Assembly: GCA_017640725.1 (NCBI GenBank) | Contig: JAEPQB010000002.1 | Coordinates: 372,001-436,000, forward strand | DNA from: Kordiimonadaceae bacterium | Lineage (GTDB): Bacteria; Pseudomonadota; Alphaproteobacteria; Sphingomonadales; Kordiimonadaceae | DNA length: 64,000 nt | Direction: 5' to 3' | Shown here: positions 1 through 9,134 of the stretch, piece by piece | How positions within the stretch are numbered: position 1 is the stretch's first letter | Layout of the letters: each line of letters begins with the position of its first letter | Notes under the pieces: model-generated | The model's database searches: none | Seen by the model: the letters and a program-made list of their open reading frames with translations, nothing else | What the model was told of the DNA's origin: nothing | Translations under genes and position numbers: made by a program

Positions 1-427
1 CTCCAACAGCCTGCGCGATTGCCGCTGCAAGCGCCTGGAAAAAAGTGCCCGGCCCACTGCTCGTTTGCGTCCACGCGTCTGCCACAAAATAGTCTGGATT
101 GCGCAATTTGTTTTCGGCGTTCATTGGCGAAACAGCGCCAACCTTAAAGCCGCGTTCCTCCACCACCTCAAATATCTGTTTCAATCCACCGGCGTTAACA
201 ATATCCCCGAGTCTAAACACGCCATGGTCGGTTGCCGCCATGCCTGTATGCACCGAAACCCACTGAATCCAAGGCTCCAACATTTCATAACTGTCTTCCG
301 AGGCTGTTTCGATCAAACCATCGCTTAATACTTTTTGCAAGTTTCCCAGCTGGAGGTCCATTGCGTATCGTCCGACTAAGTCGAAATTGATCTCATTAAG
401 AGCTAAAAAAATTAGAGGCTTCTTCAT
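1..427 (-). CDS. AlkP-superfamily (type I phosphodiesterase/sulfatase-like) protein, 3' part off the window
   Basis: The minus strand reads open from an ATG at 427 to the window edge (about 142 residues) and begins MKKPLIFLALNEINFDLVG. A hydrophobic strand, then a short acidic turn, then a WIQWVSVHTGMAATDHGV segment are typical of the N-terminal part of alkaline-phosphatase-superfamily hydrolases found in polysaccharide clusters. The start lies one base after the stop of the upstream glycosyltransferase, so the genes are translationally linked. Most metal ligands would lie in the missing part, so the assignment is by overall resemblance only. A role in modifying or editing the exported glycan is inference. 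Confidence 0.55.
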   Translation of the reverse strand, partial: MKKPLIFLALNEINFDLVGRYAMDLQLGNLQKVLSDGLIETASEDSYEMLEPWIQWVSVHTGMAATDHGVFRLGDIVNAGGLKQIFEVVEERGFKVGAVSPMNAENKLRNPDYFVADAWTQTSSGPGTFFQALAAAIAQAVG

Positions 428-428
428 G

Positions 429-1595
429 TTAGACCACTTTCGCTAGTAGGTTTTCGTATATATTTATTGTTTCGCGAACAACATGTTTTAAGTCATATTT
501 TGACTGCGCCAATAACCTTGCCGACTCACTGTACCTGGAACGCCTTTGTGGGTCGTTGATCAAAGCGTCCAACGCGTCTGCAAGTTCATTCACATTTCTT
601 ACCGGTACTAAATCACCGGTCTCTCCCGCAATGATTGCATCCTTGCACCCCACCGCGTCTGAAGTCACGACGGGACACCCAGCGGCGGCGGCCTCTAACA
701 GGCTCTTGGGCATGCCTTCCCTGTATGACGGCAAACACACTATACCCGATCGCGCATAGACACTGATCATATCCTCGCAATGGCCTCGCCAGGTGACCGC
801 GCCAGTACTAACCCACTCTTTCAATTGATCTTGGTTGATCGCATTGGGGCTCTGGTAATCCGCCGCCCCAACAAGTTCAAAATGCCAGGAACACCCACGT
901 TCTTTGAGTGAAGCGGCTGCCGCAACAAACTCTTCAACCCCTTTGTCTTTCATGATTCTCGCAGGCAAGATAACGGTTTGGCTATCGGTTGAGTAGCTTA
1001 TATCTTGGAATTTCTCGATCTCAACGCCCGAGCCAGGAATTAACCTAATTCTATTGGCAGACACCCGAAATTCATTTTGGATCAGCGACGAGTCGTCAGT
1101 ATTTTGAACGATGACCGTTAAATTTGGATGACGAAATATCCATCGAAGCACAGTTAGATAAATTCTTTTCACTATATACTTGAGCCCACGGGACTCACCG
1201 GTGAAAAGATAACCCATCCCTGAAACCGCTACGACAAGACATTTTGTCCTGCCAAATCGAGCCACAATACCCCCTATCAAGTTTCCTTTTGGGGAGGCTG
1301 TATGAATGACCTCAGGCCTTTCACGCCATACGGACCAAAATACTTTCCATGCACCCAATAGTTCCTTTAAGGGGTTGAGCCCGGCCGAACTAAATTGACA
1401 TTTGACTGTGTCTAAATCCGTATCGCTCAACCTGCCAACAGCCTCCCTCTCCATGACTTCACTCGCGCCCCGACCGCAAAAGAGTTTTGCTTGCCAACCA
1501 CGAGCAATCACCGCTTTTGCCAAAGGCAACCTGTGTGACACAAAAAATGCAGCATGATTCACCACATAAAATACTGCAAACTGATCGTTACTCAT
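429..1595 (-). CDS. Glycosyltransferase family 4 (GT-B fold)
   Basis: 388 residues, the usual length for a GT4 enzyme of polysaccharide or undecaprenyl-linked glycan assembly. The N-terminal acceptor domain starts with a FYVVNHAAFFVSHRLPLA segment. The C-terminal donor domain carries the family signature SYREGMPKSLLEAAAAG, whose glutamates bind the nucleotide-sugar ribose and phosphate. It transfers a sugar from a nucleotide donor at the cytoplasmic membrane; donor and acceptor cannot be read. The ATG overlaps the stop of the asparagine synthase gene by 8 bases, showing translational coupling in the minus-strand operon. Confidence 0.9.
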   Translation of the reverse strand: MSNDQFAVFYVVNHAAFFVSHRLPLAKAVIARGWQAKLFCGRGASEVMEREAVGRLSDTDLDTVKCQFSSAGLNPLKELLGAWKVFWSVWRERPEVIHTASPKGNLIGGIVARFGRTKCLVVAVSGMGYLFTGESRGLKYIVKRIYLTVLRWIFRHPNLTVIVQNTDDSSLIQNEFRVSANRIRLIPGSGVEIEKFQDISYSTDSQTVILPARIMKDKGVEEFVAAAASLKERGCSWHFELVGAADYQSPNAINQDQLKEWVSTGAVTWRGHCEDMISVYARSGIVCLPSYREGMPKSLLEAAAAGCPVVTSDAVGCKDAIIAGETGDLVPVRNVNELADALDALINDPQRRSRYSESARLLAQSKYDLKHVVRETINIYENLLAKVV

Positions 1596-3552
1596 TGCTT
1601 AACCAGTCAAGAAAAACGAGAATTGTCCACAGACTCTGTTGATTTTGCTGTCTTCCCGAGACAAAGCCATGCCATATTTTTGACAAAATACTTGCATCAA
1701 AAAGGTCCCCATCAACTACTGCCCGGCTGTGAATGAGATCTTCCGCCCAAGGCCTCAAAGACCCTTTTAACCAGCTTGCTATTGGGACACTAAAACCTTT
1801 TTTCGGCCGCTCAAACAGGTCTGACGGCAAACGTTTGCGCAATAACTCTCGCAAAATCCACTTTCCTTGACCATTTCTCATTTTGAATTCTAGAGGCAAC
1901 AATGCACCAAATTCCTGCAATCTGTGGTCCAGGAATGGCACTCTCGTCTCCAGTGACACAGCCATGGAGCATCGATCTACTTTAGTCAAAATATCATCGG
2001 GCAAATACGTAATAGTGTCCAGATACATCATGTTCTGTTCAATGGTTGAGAACATGTTCCAATTCTTTCCTTCAAACACAACGTGGTCTGGCGATTTATC
2101 TTGCTTTAATACGCTTCCGGGACTTTCAAAATTTGAAAGCAAGCGTAGATATAGCTCCTCCTGAGTCTTGGAGCTCAAAAGATAAGGCAGCCTCGCGAAT
2201 TTTCCTGCTGGATTGATTTGGCGCCCCGTGCCGGCCAAGTTTCGCACCAAAAAGTTGGTGTCTAGGACTGGAACTTTCGCCACCCCCGCCACAACATTTG
2301 AGAGCCACGGACGCATTGGAGCGGGCACTTGCTTTAATATTCTCCATATTTTGTTACACCAATAATATCTATCGTACCCTCCGAACAATTCGTCCCCACC
2401 ATCACCAGAAAGAATGACCTTGACAGATCGTCGCGCCATTTTCGATATCAGAAATGTGGGCAACTGTGATGCATCTGCGAAAGGCTCGTCAAATATTTGT
2501 GGAAGTTGAGGAATGACATCTCTCGCATCATCCAAACTTACATACAGCTCAGAATGATCGGTTCCAAGAGCTTTTGCAACTTCGCCCGCAAATGGGGCCT
2601 CATTATAACCTTCTTCTTGAAAGCCTACTGTGAATGTGTTTACTGGCTTAGAGCTGAGGTTTTGCATGGTGGCGACAATCAATGACGAGTCAATTCCGCC
2701 AGACAGGAATGCACCCAGTGGCACATCTGCGATCATCTGTTGTTTGACGGATGCGCGCAGAAGGCCTTCGCACCGGTTGACGCACTCGCTTTCAGTAAGA
2801 AGCGCCACCTCATTTCGTGTAAGTTCCGCCGAGTCAGACAGTGACCAATACAGTTTTGGAGACCCCATGCGATTAGCTGTCCTGTCTTGGAGACTGCCGC
2901 CCTGAACGACAAGATAGCTCGCTGGAATAAGTTTAAACACACCCGCGTAAACGCTTGATGGCGAGGGGAAATATCCATGATTTAGATATTGCCGCAATGC
3001 CACACGGTCAATTCTTCCACTGAACGATGGGTGTTTTTTTATCGCCTTTAATTCTGAAGCAAATAGAAAACTACCATCAGGCATGATGCCATAATAGAGT
3101 GGCTTTTCACCCATCCTGTCCCGAGCCAGTGTAAGTTCTTTCGTTTTTTCATCCCACAGTGCGAATGCAAACATTCCCTGCGCGAGTTTGAGGGTGACTT
3201 CTAAACCCAGCAGCAAAATAGACTTGAATAGAATTTCGGTATCTGACGTGCCGGCCCACGAGGTCTCGCCGTGTTGCGTCTCGATGATTTTTTTGAGCTG
3301 GTGCGCATTATAAATCTCGCCGTTGTAGGTTAACACATATCGACCATTTCTCATCGTCATGGGTTGGAGGCCCGTTTCTGTCAGATCGACGATGGCTAGT
3401 CGCGCATGTGCCATGCAAACGGCATTGTCAGAACTAACCCACAAACCATTGGAATCAGGACCTCGATGCGCAAGCGCCGCCGCCATTTGGTTTCCGACCT
3501 CGCGCGCTCCTGACAACCCCTCGGGAGAAATAAACCCGGCAATCCCACACAA
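1588..3552 (-). CDS. asnB: Asparagine synthase (glutamine-hydrolysing)
   Basis: 654 residues, full length. The mature N-terminus MCGIAGF gives the class II amidotransferase nucleophile Cys2, followed by HRGPDS and YNGEIYN motifs of the glutaminase domain. The C-terminal synthetase domain has the PP-loop SGGIDSSL near residue 285 and a SGDGGDELFGGYDRY block. The reaction is ATP- and glutamine-dependent amidation of aspartate or a related carboxylate. In polysaccharide clusters these enzymes often amidate a sugar acid or amino-acid substituent, so a role in glycan decoration is as likely as asparagine supply. It follows the upstream gene by 80 bp. Confidence 0.9.
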   Translation of the reverse strand: MCGIAGFISPEGLSGAREVGNQMAAALAHRGPDSNGLWVSSDNAVCMAHARLAIVDLTETGLQPMTMRNGRYVLTYNGEIYNAHQLKKIIETQHGETSWAGTSDTEILFKSILLLGLEVTLKLAQGMFAFALWDEKTKELTLARDRMGEKPLYYGIMPDGSFLFASELKAIKKHPSFSGRIDRVALRQYLNHGYFPSPSSVYAGVFKLIPASYLVVQGGSLQDRTANRMGSPKLYWSLSDSAELTRNEVALLTESECVNRCEGLLRASVKQQMIADVPLGAFLSGGIDSSLIVATMQNLSSKPVNTFTVGFQEEGYNEAPFAGEVAKALGTDHSELYVSLDDARDVIPQLPQIFDEPFADASQLPTFLISKMARRSVKVILSGDGGDELFGGYDRYYWCNKIWRILKQVPAPMRPWLSNVVAGVAKVPVLDTNFLVRNLAGTGRQINPAGKFARLPYLLSSKTQEELYLRLLSNFESPGSVLKQDKSPDHVVFEGKNWNMFSTIEQNMMYLDTITYLPDDILTKVDRCSMAVSLETRVPFLDHRLQEFGALLPLEFKMRNGQGKWILRELLRKRLPSDLFERPKKGFSVPIASWLKGSLRPWAEDLIHSRAVVDGDLFDASILSKIWHGFVSGRQQNQQSLWTILVFLDWLSNE

Positions 3553-3632
3553 AATACTTTACTCCCCTGACGAATTAAAATTGAGGTGCGAAATATGACG
3601 AAAAGAGCACATCTGATCTGTCAATTAAGACG

Positions 3633-4454
3633 CTATTTTCGTACCTTAGCCGTATGCCCAAGGATAATTCTCTGCAGGTTTTGACGCATCCGTAGCGAAG
3701 TAAAAAGTCTTAGAATGCTGCGTAGCGCCGAAGAGGATTTCCATTTTATTGTCTCGACAAGGGTCTTTTGCGCCCTGGCATTCGCATCGTATGCAATGCC
3801 CCGCCGATGCATCATCCGTATGGCCTCGCGTGTATATTTTCCAGCATCAACAGCGCCACAGTAATCCACTTGACGCTCCCAAACACTGAAGAAACCACCT
3901 GAAAATTGATTGCTTCTAATCGCCCCGAACACCTCAAATTCCCAAAGGGATTCACCTTCTTTGATGAGCGCCATTAAGGTTTCACGTTTCCATATCGTCG
4001 CATGAGTATTCGATCGGTTCATAAGCCCCAGACCTAAGTAACCAAATTCGGGACACCCTCCAATCGCCACAGTCGGTTTTGGGTCCGGAACCAACCTTAA
4101 CATTTCACCGTCAAATTGCTTAAACTGCTCGATCATCGAAACGAGTCGAGCCGTGTCCACGAACTCTTTCAAGAACCAGTCTTCGAGGAACATGAGGACA
4201 TAGTTTTCTCTGATGTTGCCAAGGTGCTCAATCGCCCGATCAGACCATCCTTTGCCTTCAGTGCTGTGGAGAAACTTCACACGCTCATCGTCAAATCCTT
4301 TGGAGGTGCCCCCCAAAAACACTTGAAAAGGGCAATCCGACCAATGCCTCCAGAAACACTGGAAGAACGGCCCCCACAAATCAGAATAACCATCAAAAGA
4401 CGTTACATAAACAGCAATATCACTGGGATCAGCATCATCTAACTTCATTGGCAA
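3633..4454 (-). CDS. Unknown protein of a polysaccharide operon, glycosyltransferase-like
   Basis: 273 residues, soluble, no signal peptide. The N-terminal VYVTSFDGYSDLWGPFF stretch, the VLMFLEDWFL acidic motif and a late FFSVWERQVD segment recall the GT-A-like proteins of unknown function that sit in capsule and O-antigen loci, where an E-D pair replaces the usual DxD. I do not recognise a named family. The ATG at 4454 (or one two codons downstream at 4448) overlaps the end of the flippase gene by about 20 bases, so it is cotranslated with it. A transferase acting on the same glycan is inference. Confidence 0.6.
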   Translation of the reverse strand: MPMKLDDADPSDIAVYVTSFDGYSDLWGPFFQCFWRHWSDCPFQVFLGGTSKGFDDERVKFLHSTEGKGWSDRAIEHLGNIRENYVLMFLEDWFLKEFVDTARLVSMIEQFKQFDGEMLRLVPDPKPTVAIGGCPEFGYLGLGLMNRSNTHATIWKRETLMALIKEGESLWEFEVFGAIRSNQFSGGFFSVWERQVDYCGAVDAGKYTREAIRMMHRRGIAYDANARAQKTLVETIKWKSSSALRSILRLFTSLRMRQNLQRIILGHTAKVRK

Positions 4455-5940
4455 TTACTCTCTTAAAGAAACCCATAACCAGGGTTCGGTAATTTTTTGA
4501 CAACATCAAAGAGCCATAGCACCAAACTAGGAAGGCTGACGAGTATCCCATCAGTCCGATGGTGCCATAGCCTTGATCCATAAGACTTAATGTAAGAAAC
4601 CCCACAAGAATACAACTACTCAAAGGAATGAGTGCATCGAAAAGTGATTTGCTCAACACGCCACAAACAATTTCTGCGATTTCATTCTCTGCCCAAAGTG
4701 AGATCGCCGCAAAGTAGAAAATCTGAAAAATCAAATAAGCGAAAGCAACGGTGCCGGCGCCAACTGACGCCGCCAAAAATATAGAGAAGGCATATATCGG
4801 AACACTCAACATATTCAAAATAAATGGCGGCTTCCAGTTACCGGTAGAGAGAAGTGCAACATGTGGCAACGACGTCAGTCCAGCAAAAAAAGAACCAACT
4901 ACCAAAGTAGCGAACAAAGGCCACACAAATCCTGCGCCTTCATCACCCAGATATAAGGTCATTAGATGCGGCGCGTGAATACAGCCAAAGATACAGAGCG
5001 GCAACAACAGCCCCACTAAAGCTTGATAAAAGAACTCAAAGTTCGAGTGCGCCCGTTGTACGTCATTTCGGGAAGTGGACGCTGTCAAATGCGGAAACGC
5101 CGCATTTGTTACGGGATAAGCAAGCGACACTATGCCTGCACTCAGCGAGAAAGCAATCGCATAATAGCCAAACTGACTCAAATCAAGCAGCTTGGCCAAA
5201 ATGATCTTGTCCAACTGAGAGAGCAGGGCCGCCGAAATCGAAATTCCAGTAACGCCCAAAGAAAAAGATAGCGATTTTCGGAGTACAGTCAGACTTGGCT
5301 TGCAGAGAAAATGACCCCAGCCCACACACTTCCAGTTCAGGAAGAACAGAATGGCGAATTCACAAACAACAGCTATTAGCTGAAACCAGAAGAATACAAC
5401 AACTGTTTGGCGACCATACAAAAAAAACACTAGAGGAGCTACAAAACGGAATGAAGCTGAACAAAAAACAAGCCAGTTGACTGCAACCTGTTGATGCAAT
5501 CCGTAAAGGGACGCCTGGTAAATAGAAACTAAAAACCTCAATGCAGCAGCCATAAGCATCAAATCCAGGGACATCAGAATTTCGGAATGAGGCAAGTCCA
5601 CAGAAGTGATCCAGTATTCCACCATCAAGTTCGAAAGGAGGCCTGAAAATAGCAGCACCCCTCCTGAAGTTGCGATGAAAATCGTCTCAAAGGAGCGAAG
5701 ATTGGATGCCATTTGATCATTTTTGTTTGTGGAATAGAGTATTGACATGTTGCGGTTGAGAGCCGTTGGGAGCCCCACATCAAGCAAGGATACGAGTGTT
5801 ACAATCGCCGCATTAATGCCTATTAGACCCATAGCGGCCGGGCCTAGCACCTGATAGTAAAAAGGAAGAGTGACAAAATTTAGGAGTAAAACGCTTGATC
5901 GACCAAGTAGGTTTGCCAACAGGTGCTTTCGAATCGACAT
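4435..5940 (-). CDS. Polysaccharide flippase (Wzx/MATE-like, MOP superfamily)
   Basis: 501 residues with about twelve to fourteen hydrophobic helices and an N-terminal MSIRKHLLANLLGRSS segment typical of oligosaccharide flippases. It would move undecaprenyl-linked repeat units across the inner membrane. I chose ATG 5940: a GAAGG Shine-Dalgarno lies ten bases upstream, whereas the longer frame needs a GTG at 5976 and overlaps the preceding methyltransferase gene. Its partners in the operon are the polymerase/ligase-like protein and three glycosyltransferases, a classic Wzx/Wzy-type layout. Confidence 0.85.
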   Translation of the reverse strand: MSIRKHLLANLLGRSSVLLLNFVTLPFYYQVLGPAAMGLIGINAAIVTLVSLLDVGLPTALNRNMSILYSTNKNDQMASNLRSFETIFIATSGGVLLFSGLLSNLMVEYWITSVDLPHSEILMSLDLMLMAAALRFLVSIYQASLYGLHQQVAVNWLVFCSASFRFVAPLVFFLYGRQTVVVFFWFQLIAVVCEFAILFFLNWKCVGWGHFLCKPSLTVLRKSLSFSLGVTGISISAALLSQLDKIILAKLLDLSQFGYYAIAFSLSAGIVSLAYPVTNAAFPHLTASTSRNDVQRAHSNFEFFYQALVGLLLPLCIFGCIHAPHLMTLYLGDEGAGFVWPLFATLVVGSFFAGLTSLPHVALLSTGNWKPPFILNMLSVPIYAFSIFLAASVGAGTVAFAYLIFQIFYFAAISLWAENEIAEIVCGVLSKSLFDALIPLSSCILVGFLTLSLMDQGYGTIGLMGYSSAFLVWCYGSLMLSKNYRTLVMGFFKRVIANEVR

Positions 5941-5953
5941 ACCCACGTCGCCT

Positions 5954-6772
5954 TCAACAAAACTTGTCCCAAACACCGGGTTTTATCGCTAGCAAGTCCT
6001 GTCCTTCTGAAGGCAAGAAATCACATGGCGCAAGCTCAACATTGTTGCCAATTAATTTGAAAATACGAAAGCCGGCATCTCTCAGTATCTGAAAAATTTG
6101 CTGAATATTGCCTGAAAAATCAGTTACACGACGTGGGTTAGCCTCAAACAGAATAATACTCGTATTCTGTAAAACAGTCTTCGCTCCACTCAGCACCTGA
6201 AATTCATAACCCTCTACATCGATTTTTAGGAGTCTAACTGGGATGTTCGGCACGATATCGTCTAGTTTTCGCATTGGAACTGCAACGCCGCTGCCATCAC
6301 TCGTAGGTCTGTTTACATCGTCGAGAAACCCATCGGAAAACGAGATGATACCTTTACAATCTCCAACTGCCGAATTCACAATTTCAACATTCGAAAATTT
6401 ATTCAAACCAACATTCATAGACAGAAATTTTGCTATCCTTGGGTTCGCCTCAACTGAATAGACTGTTCCTTTTTCACCCACTGAATGCGCAGCCACTAAA
6501 CTGTGCGTCCCTATGTTTGCTCCAACATCTACAAAGACATCTCCTTCTTGTAAAATCTCCGCAATCAAATCTTCCTCCCGCATTCTAGCGTTCGGATTAT
6601 ACCACAGCGTGGTCGACAACGTTGTGGGGAAGAATCTTAGTTTATATCGCCTGCGATCTATCAGAAGTAATTGTGAAAAAGGGTGACAAAACCTCAAAAC
6701 TCGGGAAGTTAAGAAGCGAAACTTTTTTGGCTCCGACTTAATTCTTTCAAAATACTTCCGTACAGTCAGCAC
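5954..6772 (-). CDS. FkbM-family SAM-dependent methyltransferase
   Basis: 272 residues. The Rossmann-fold SAM site is visible as DVFVDVGANIGTHS (residues 78-91), followed by YSVEANP at the end of beta-2 and LLKIDVEGYE further on, all diagnostic of FkbM methyltransferases. These enzymes O-methylate sugars or other small molecules, and here probably a residue of the surface glycan. The start is a GTG at 6772, four bases after the stop of the upstream polymerase-like gene, with GGTGA as a modest ribosome site. Acceptor unknown. Confidence 0.85.
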   Translation of the reverse strand: MLTVRKYFERIKSEPKKFRFLTSRVLRFCHPFSQLLLIDRRRYKLRFFPTTLSTTLWYNPNARMREEDLIAEILQEGDVFVDVGANIGTHSLVAAHSVGEKGTVYSVEANPRIAKFLSMNVGLNKFSNVEIVNSAVGDCKGIISFSDGFLDDVNRPTSDGSGVAVPMRKLDDIVPNIPVRLLKIDVEGYEFQVLSGAKTVLQNTSIILFEANPRRVTDFSGNIQQIFQILRDAGFRIFKLIGNNVELAPCDFLPSEGQDLLAIKPGVWDKFC

Positions 6773-6776
6773 TTTA

Positions 6777-7916
6777 TCACCATGACTTTTTTACGTTTCG
6801 TTTCGAGGCACGAGTCATCATGGCCAACCAAAACCACCAATATAGGTTTGTCCACATTGATGTTGCGGATAGGGAAAAGGCTAGCAATATTGTTGTAAAA
6901 ATTCTCTCGCGAAATTGCAAATAGCGCGTCATCAACAAGTATGCGATTAAACCGCCGAAAACCCCCCAACTAGCGAACAGAAAACCGAATCCATTTCCTC
7001 CAAAAATTGAACTATTCAAAGGATGCGGACCACGTCCAAACCAAAAGAGCGGTTCACTCAAAATCCCCAAGCCCTGACCTATCAGAGCCAAATACCTGCT
7101 CTCAGCCGAACCGTCAAACTCAATGTTCTCGACTCTAGAATATAAGAAAGATATCTGTTGTTGCTCAATTAACTGCGGCCAATAAACATACAACAGACCA
7201 AATGCCACGAGGGCAGTCAGGACACCCTGTGGCTTACGCCACCATTTCAACACTAAGAGGAGCAGTACCGCTGTGATCCCCCATAGCGATTTACTCAGTG
7301 CGACAGAGAGAAAAGACAACCAAAAGTAGAAATCAACTACCTTATAGTGGAGCATTCGCAGAGCTAACAAGGAGAAAATTTGAAAGGCAAAATGAGCTGG
7401 CTCTCTAAATAGCCCTGCCGGCCTGAAAACCGAACTCAACAAACGAACGTCCATATTCAAAAATGCAAATGGGTTAATTAACTGACCACCAAACGTAAAA
7501 AGAAGGTATTGGACGACCAATGCTGAGCAATGGACAGCAATCAAAAAGTTTATGCAAGCTACAATTTGGTTGGAGGGAACATATATTGAGCGAAAATAAA
7601 TGAATGTCACCAAACCCAAATATATTCCTAGACTTGACCGCTCTCCACCGGGAGCGAGGAAAATACCCGCAATATTGTATGTTATAAGCAGCGCAACTAG
7701 ACCAATAATCGGGATTGGGTCTCTCAAGCTTTTTGGACCAATGACGCTCTTGGACCGGCCTCCCCAAGTCACAAGCAACGTGATCAATGCAATTGAAGCC
7801 ATGTCAAAAACACGCAGACCTATTCTCGGCGAATAAAAGTCCCACAGGCTCAAGCAGAGAAGCAAAACAAGAAGCCAGGCCTGACCGCGCTTTTCGGTGT
7901 CAATAACACTAAACAT
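6777..7916 (-). CDS. O-antigen ligase/polymerase-like membrane protein (Wzy or WaaL type)
   Basis: 379 residues, very hydrophobic, with about ten membrane helices and a large periplasmic loop around the RGPHPLNSSIF segment, the architecture of Wzy polymerases and WaaL ligases. These two families cannot be separated by eye. It would polymerise or ligate the repeat unit delivered by the flippase. I start at ATG 7916, which begins MFSVIDTEKRG and leaves a 22-bp gap to the preceding stop; the longer frame begins with TTG at 7979 and would overlap the upstream gene. Confidence 0.7.
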   Translation of the reverse strand: MFSVIDTEKRGQAWLLVLLLCLSLWDFYSPRIGLRVFDMASIALITLLVTWGGRSKSVIGPKSLRDPIPIIGLVALLITYNIAGIFLAPGGERSSLGIYLGLVTFIYFRSIYVPSNQIVACINFLIAVHCSALVVQYLLFTFGGQLINPFAFLNMDVRLLSSVFRPAGLFREPAHFAFQIFSLLALRMLHYKVVDFYFWLSFLSVALSKSLWGITAVLLLLVLKWWRKPQGVLTALVAFGLLYVYWPQLIEQQQISFLYSRVENIEFDGSAESRYLALIGQGLGILSEPLFWFGRGPHPLNSSIFGGNGFGFLFASWGVFGGLIAYLLMTRYLQFRERIFTTILLAFSLSATSMWTNLYWWFWLAMMTRASKRNVKKSW

Positions 7917-7938
7917 AGCTATTCTTCTTATTGCCACT

Positions 7939-9072
7939 CTAGGTTGTTTCCCGGTAGACTTTTTGGTACATCTTGACAACTTTGCCCAATTCGAATTTGG
8001 CCCGAAATTTCTCTCGAGCCCTTCGCCCCATTGCCTCTCTTTGCACCCTTTCCGTTTGGAGCAAATGCAACATGGCCATCATCAGTGCGTCTCCGCTGCC
8101 GGCAGGCACAACGCTGCCAATATTCTCCAATATCAACTTCGCATCGCCTACGTCGGTAGCCACACAGGGAACAGCACAACAGCAAGCTTCACCAATTGAA
8201 TTGGAAAATCCTTCAGTTAACGAGGGCTGCACATAACCATCAAGGGCAGGGTAATATTCTTCAATTCTATCAACCTCACCAAGTAGCAGCACATGTTTTT
8301 CTAAGTTACTCTTGGAAACGTAGTCCACAAGCCCTCTATTCCCCTCATCCACACCTCTGCCGGCAAGCAGCAATTGCACGTCATGCCCCATAGAGATCAA
8401 TAAGCTGGTCGCCTCAAAAAGAAAATTGAAACCTTTTTTTGAACCATAGTGTCCGAAGAAGCCGAAAACGAATTGACCAGGTAATAACCCTAACTCTTTT
8501 CGAACGATCTCCCTGCTTCTTTTACTCGGAGTAAATTTGTTTAAGTCAAAACCGTTTGGGATGTACTTTACGCTTCCGTTTACGTATCCCTTCCTCGTGT
8601 GCTCCTCAATGCTCATTTTCGAGTTATTTATGATAACATCCGGAAGATTTGAAAGAACGGCACCCAAAATGACAGACATCTTTTTAAAAGGGCCATAACG
8701 ATTGTAATGCTCAAGAGAAACACGTATATTCCAAGCTAACTTAGAATTTCGCTTCGCAAAAAAGTTGAGATACACAGCTGCAAGGTTTCCGTGATACATC
8801 CAACCTTGGGTGATGTCTGCTTTAAATCGCATTGCGAGGTATGGGGCCACGAACAGGAAATGCAGAATACCCAGTGGTGATTTTAGATTGAAAGTGTATA
8901 GCGGAATTTTTAGACGTTCTATCGCATCTGCATGAACTCCCCTCCCTAATAGCGAAACTACAGCAAAGACATTTGATTTGTCCGTACCTTGCGACAACAA
9001 TTTCATCATCATGGACTCGGCGCCCCCTCGAGTCAGCCCGGTTATTATGTGTAGAACTCTTACTGAGTGCAT
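7939..9072 (-). CDS. Glycosyltransferase family 4 (GT-B fold)
   Basis: 377 residues. The N-terminal loop LHIITGLTRGGAES is the hallmark glycine-rich acceptor-domain motif of GT4 enzymes. The C-terminal half contains GFFGHYGSKKGFNFL, VQPSLTEGFSNSIGEA and the donor-binding glutamates. It adds one sugar to the lipid-linked intermediate. ATG 9072 is preceded by AAGGA with a seven-base gap, a much better start than the TTG at 9126. It belongs to the minus-strand polysaccharide operon, between the GT2 gene and the polymerase-like gene. Confidence 0.88.
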   Translation of the reverse strand: MHSVRVLHIITGLTRGGAESMMMKLLSQGTDKSNVFAVVSLLGRGVHADAIERLKIPLYTFNLKSPLGILHFLFVAPYLAMRFKADITQGWMYHGNLAAVYLNFFAKRNSKLAWNIRVSLEHYNRYGPFKKMSVILGAVLSNLPDVIINNSKMSIEEHTRKGYVNGSVKYIPNGFDLNKFTPSKRSREIVRKELGLLPGQFVFGFFGHYGSKKGFNFLFEATSLLISMGHDVQLLLAGRGVDEGNRGLVDYVSKSNLEKHVLLLGEVDRIEEYYPALDGYVQPSLTEGFSNSIGEACCCAVPCVATDVGDAKLILENIGSVVPAGSGDALMMAMLHLLQTERVQREAMGRRAREKFRAKFELGKVVKMYQKVYRETT

Positions 9073-9134
9073 TCCAGATTCCTTTGCGGAGCGATAGAAA
9101 GACGGCAGAAGAATGGCGATATGCAAATAGGCTA